In this document: piece after piece, positions 7,071-9,041 of the stretch
Numbering within the stretch: position 1 is the first letter of the stretch
Layout: each line of letters begins with the position of its first letter
Assembly (NCBI GenBank): GCA_002404395.1
Contig: DHJP01000186.1
Coordinates: forward strand, 212-9,252
Direction of reading: 5' to 3'
DNA length: 9,041 nucleotides
Source of the DNA: Clostridiales bacterium UBA4717
Lineage (GTDB): Bacteria; Bacillota; Clostridia; Oscillospirales; CAG-272
Notes under the pieces: model-generated
Database searches by the model: none
What the model saw: the letters and a program-made list of their open reading frames with translations, nothing else
Told to the model about the DNA's origin: nothing
Made by a program: the position numbers and the translations under genes

Positions 7071-7123
7071 AAGCTGCCGCAGGGCGGCTTTTCAAAAGCA
7101 CTGCGGTTAGCGTATCCTAACCG
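7071..7123 (+). promoter_or_regulatory. Structured leader with two hairpins (possible attenuator)
   Basis: Hairpin one pairs AAGCTGCC (7071-7078) with GGCGGCTT (7083-7090) around GCAG and is followed by two more T, resembling a weak terminator. Hairpin two pairs CGGTTAG (7104-7110) with CTAACCG (7117-7123) around CGTATC and ends 9 bases before the ribosome site of the first gene. An AGGAGG at 7065-7070 precedes hairpin one but has no start codon at a usable distance. I recognise no known riboswitch class. Confidence 0.4.
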
Positions 7124-7148
7124 GAATCGAACGGAGGAGGCATTGAGA

Positions 7149-7358
7149 ATGAAGATGAAAGAATCGACTGATATAAGATCGGGCTGCATTGTCGCGGAGA
7201 ACAAGCGGATCAGTGCTTTCGCGCATTTGCTGCGCGGTATATATAAGATCTCGGGCGCGAAAAAGGCGTTCGGGCGGCGCACCGGCACTCTTCGGCGCGA
7301 TGACAGAGCGCGATCCGGAAAAATAAAGCTGCAAAAAACGGAGGGTCGGATGGTATGA
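7149..7358 (+). CDS. Small basic protein of unknown function (69 residues)
   Basis: A short leading gene of the operon. Start ATG at 7149 is chosen because GGAGGAGG (7133-7140) lies 8 bases upstream; in-frame TTG at 7143 is too close and ATG at 7155 is an alternative. The product is strongly basic, with a likely amphipathic helix ISAFAHLLRGIYKISGAKKA (residues 23-42) followed by an Arg/Lys-rich tail. No signal peptide or membrane span is seen. Its stop overlaps the hydrolase start as ATGA, which argues for real translation and coupling. The helical segment reminds me of N-terminal extensions on some clostridial alpha/beta hydrolases, so this could be a decayed fragment of such a gene retained as a translated leader. 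That resemblance is from memory and uncertain. Confidence 0.55.
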   Translation: MKMKESTDIRSGCIVAENKRISAFAHLLRGIYKISGAKKAFGRRTGTLRRDDRARSGKIKLQKTEGRMV

Positions 7359-8152
7359 GAATTTTGAAATATGGAAAAGAGCACGAAAAGACGCTGCTGT
7401 TCCTGCCGTGCACGGCGGAGCCGGAGTGGGCGTTCACCGATTCGGTGAAGTTATTGGCGAAGGATCACCATGTAATGCAGATCGTCTACGACGGTCACGG
7501 TGAAACGGGAGAGGACTTTATCTCCGTGGAAACGACAGTAGACGAGATTACGGATCGGCTGCAAGCGCACGGAATAACCCGTTTAGATGCGGCTTACGGC
7601 TGCTCGCTCGGCGGTGCATGCCTGACACGCTTTCTTGCTTTAGGAAAGATCCCGGTCGAGCGCGCGATCATTGACGCGGGTATCACGCCGTACCGGATGC
7701 CGTTACTTTTGCGCCGTCTTGCGTGTCTGCGTGACTGCCTTGGTTTCAGGCTCATTACGAAAAGCCGCAAGATCCTTGAGGTAGCCTATCCGCCGGAGCA
7801 TTGGACACTGCCGGGACGTGATTCCGTGAAAGAATATGACGCGCTGGCGGCGTATCTGAGAACCTATTCAAAACATACCGTTCGCAATATCTTCTGGTCG
7901 GCGAACAACTACGCGCTGCCGTCTGAGCCGGCTGAAACAGGCTGCCAAATCACTTATTGGTACGGCGCTGAGGAGAAAAAGGCACGGCGTAGTAATATTC
8001 GCTATATTCAGGGATATTTCCCGCAGGCGCAGCTTTGCGGTATCCCGAAAATGGATCACGCGGAGCTTGTGATGCTCCATCCGCAGGAGTTTTATCGGCG
8101 TGCCATGGATTTTTTGACACACACACCGAAAAATCAAACCGAAAAAAACTGA
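7355..8152 (+). CDS. Alpha/beta hydrolase
   Basis: A 265-residue alpha/beta-hydrolase-fold protein. LLFLPC at 14-19 is the strand and oxyanion-hole loop, YDGHGE at 45-50 the next strand end, and GCSLGG (82-87) the nucleophile elbow with Ser84. His235 in KMDHAE is the likely catalytic His; the acid may be Glu206 or Glu207 in WYGAEEK, which is uncertain. A cap-like insertion spans about 112-185. There is no signal peptide, so it is cytoplasmic. It begins by ATGA overlap with the small upstream gene and ends 14 bases before the ATC-hydrolase-family gene, so it is in one operon with both. Substrate unknown: it could be an esterase, thioesterase or amidase. The neighbouring ATC-hydrolase-like and methyltransferase genes suggest work on a small metabolite. 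Confidence 0.88.
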   Translation: MRILKYGKEHEKTLLFLPCTAEPEWAFTDSVKLLAKDHHVMQIVYDGHGETGEDFISVETTVDEITDRLQAHGITRLDAAYGCSLGGACLTRFLALGKIPVERAIIDAGITPYRMPLLLRRLACLRDCLGFRLITKSRKILEVAYPPEHWTLPGRDSVKEYDALAAYLRTYSKHTVRNIFWSANNYALPSEPAETGCQITYWYGAEEKKARRSNIRYIQGYFPQAQLCGIPKMDHAELVMLHPQEFYRRAMDFLTHTPKNQTEKN

Positions 8153-8166
8153 AGGAGGCAATTATC

Positions 8167-8883
8167 ATGCACGAGTATTATAAAAAGAAAAGCGCGAAGC
8201 TTCAAAAGACTATGAAGGGCTTTCTTGCGTTTGTCGGGACTGAGATCGAAAGCACTGTCGGTGAAGCCTACGATACCGCATTTGAGGAGATGTGGAGCAT
8301 TTACGAGCGCGATATGCTGGAGCGATTTCCGTACATTGGCGGCGACGATGCGAGCGGCACGAAAAATTTGACCGAAGCATATATGCTTGTCGCCATGGGC
8401 GAGTATCTGAAAAGGCACGGCATGGCGATGAATGATATCGGACGCCTGATGACGACCGCATATGAGCGCCGCATGATGAAGCTGCCCGGCTTTGTCCGCA
8501 AACTCATGGGAAAGATGTTTACCGATCCCAAGATTCTCAACAAAATGTTCCTCGGGAAGGACGCAAAGAACGCAGCCAACGCCGCAAAGAATCCCGGCAG
8601 CTTTGAGACAAAAACCCAATTGCCGCCCGAAGCGGGCTATGATTTCAGCTATCACAATCTTGTGTGTCCGCTTGCAAATTTTGCAAGGCAGTACGGATAT
8701 GAGGAATATATGCTGTATCTCTGCAATCTTGATTATGTCATGTTCGGGATCGTCGGGGCACCGCTGTTTCGTGAGCACACCTGCATGGATGAGGACGGAT
8801 ACTGCGATTTCAAGCTGAAGGCAGATGCCGAGCCGATGCCATACTGGCCGCCGGTATTCACGCAGGGAAAAGGATATAAGTAA
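8167..8883 (+). CDS. L-2-amino-thiazoline-4-carboxylic acid (ATC) hydrolase family protein
   Basis: A 238-residue protein resembling the ATC hydrolase family, named after an enzyme that opens the thiazoline ring of ATC on the way to L-cysteine. The family signature lies in the C-terminal third: NLVCPLANFARQYG (Cys167), YLCNLDYVMFG (Cys186), and REHTCMDEDGYCDF (Cys206, Cys213). The N-terminal half is helical and rich in Met, Lys and Arg. Most family members in Clostridia have no tested activity, so the name indicates the fold and not a proven reaction. Start ATG at 8167 has AAGGAGG 8 bases upstream; the frame is open for 44 more codons upstream but that overlaps the hydrolase. The gene lies 14 bases after the hydrolase stop and 15 bases before the next gene. 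Cytoplasmic; no signal peptide. Confidence 0.88.
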   Translation: MHEYYKKKSAKLQKTMKGFLAFVGTEIESTVGEAYDTAFEEMWSIYERDMLERFPYIGGDDASGTKNLTEAYMLVAMGEYLKRHGMAMNDIGRLMTTAYERRMMKLPGFVRKLMGKMFTDPKILNKMFLGKDAKNAANAAKNPGSFETKTQLPPEAGYDFSYHNLVCPLANFARQYGYEEYMLYLCNLDYVMFGIVGAPLFREHTCMDEDGYCDFKLKADAEPMPYWPPVFTQGKGYK

Positions 8884-8898
8884 TGCGTAAGACAGAGG

Positions 8899-9041
8899 AT
8901 GGTCCGGGATAATGTCGCGTGGGTATACGATATTTTTGCAAATATCATAAACAGAAAGGCAAACAAGGCGCTGTGCAGGGCGGTAGAGGGGCTGATCTCA
9001 TCTTCCGACGATGTGCTTGAATGTGCCTGCGGCACGGGACT
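8899..9041 (+). CDS. Class I SAM-dependent methyltransferase (3' partial)
   Basis: The frame is open from ATG 8899 to the end of the window (47 codons). The sequence reads MVRDNVAWVYDIFANIINRK and then reaches VLECACGTG at residues 39-47, a good match to motif I (the SAM-binding glycine loop, usually E.G.GTG) at the position expected for ubiquinone/menaquinone- and arsenite-type methyltransferases. The first residues, ending in YD.FA, also fit those families. It lies 15 bases after the ATC-hydrolase-family stop. A GAGG touches the ATG with no proper spacing, so translation probably depends on reinitiation from the upstream gene. The substrate cannot be judged because the rest is outside the window. 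Confidence 0.8.
   Translation, partial: MVRDNVAWVYDIFANIINRKANKALCRAVEGLISSSDDVLECACGTG

Noticed and set aside
6805..7101. 98-codon minus-strand frame and short plus frames at 6787 and 6849
   Set aside because: They cross the terminator and the operon promoter, have no ribosome site, and match no family I recognise.
8134..8778. 214-codon minus-strand frame
   Set aside because: Antisense to the clearly recognisable ATC-hydrolase-family gene.
8883..8909. ATG overlapping the ATC-hydrolase-family stop (TAATG)
   Set aside because: It opens a frame of only eight codons; the methyltransferase motif is in the frame starting at 8899.
1..9041. CRISPR arrays, tRNA/rRNA genes, insertion sequences
   Set aside because: No regularly spaced repeats, no tRNA-like cloverleaf and no transposase or terminal inverted repeats were seen by eye.

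Overview
The window looks like a chromosomal segment of an anaerobic gut Clostridium-type Firmicute (Oscillospiraceae or Christensenellales-like). The evidence is AGGAGG-type ribosome binding sites, near-consensus sigma-A promoters, moderate-to-high GC, a giant Fe-S acyl-CoA dehydratase activase-type protein, a short cytoplasmic GH29 fucosidase with its own AraC regulator, and an ATC-hydrolase-family gene. This placement is an inference from gene content, not a phylogenetic result.

Layout. (1) 1-3066, plus: 3' part of a giant fused 2-hydroxyacyl-CoA dehydratase activase/dehydratase-like protein; its 5' end lies outside the window. A bidirectional hairpin terminator follows (3068-3105). (2) 3272-4273, minus: alpha-L-fucosidase, possibly followed by a tiny ORF. 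Divergent from it on plus is an AraC-family regulator (4403-5158). Both genes appear to be driven by two oppositely directed promoters whose -10 boxes overlap almost completely. The regulator lacks the usual AraC C-terminal tail, and its last codons form a perfect long hairpin. (3) 5339-6769, plus: a monocistronic unit with a strong extended -10 promoter and its own terminator. It encodes a 476-residue protein that I cannot place in a known functional family. It combines a WG-type beta repeat with a C-terminal domain closely resembling the DNA-binding C-terminal domain of the RNA polymerase alpha subunit. (4) 7004-end, plus: a consensus promoter covered by a 10-bp inverted repeat (probable operator) and a structured leader. 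These precede a tightly packed operon of a 69-residue basic peptide, an alpha/beta hydrolase, an ATC-hydrolase-family protein and the start of a SAM-dependent methyltransferase that runs off the window.

How the genes work together. The fucosidase and AraC regulator form a self-contained unit for intracellular fucoside cleavage. The last operon looks like a small, repressor-controlled metabolic or detoxification cassette whose substrate is unknown. The most unusual item is the WG-repeat/alpha-CTD-like protein, a plausible DNA-binding factor that keeps most of the DNA-contacting residues of the polymerase alpha-CTD outside any polymerase subunit.
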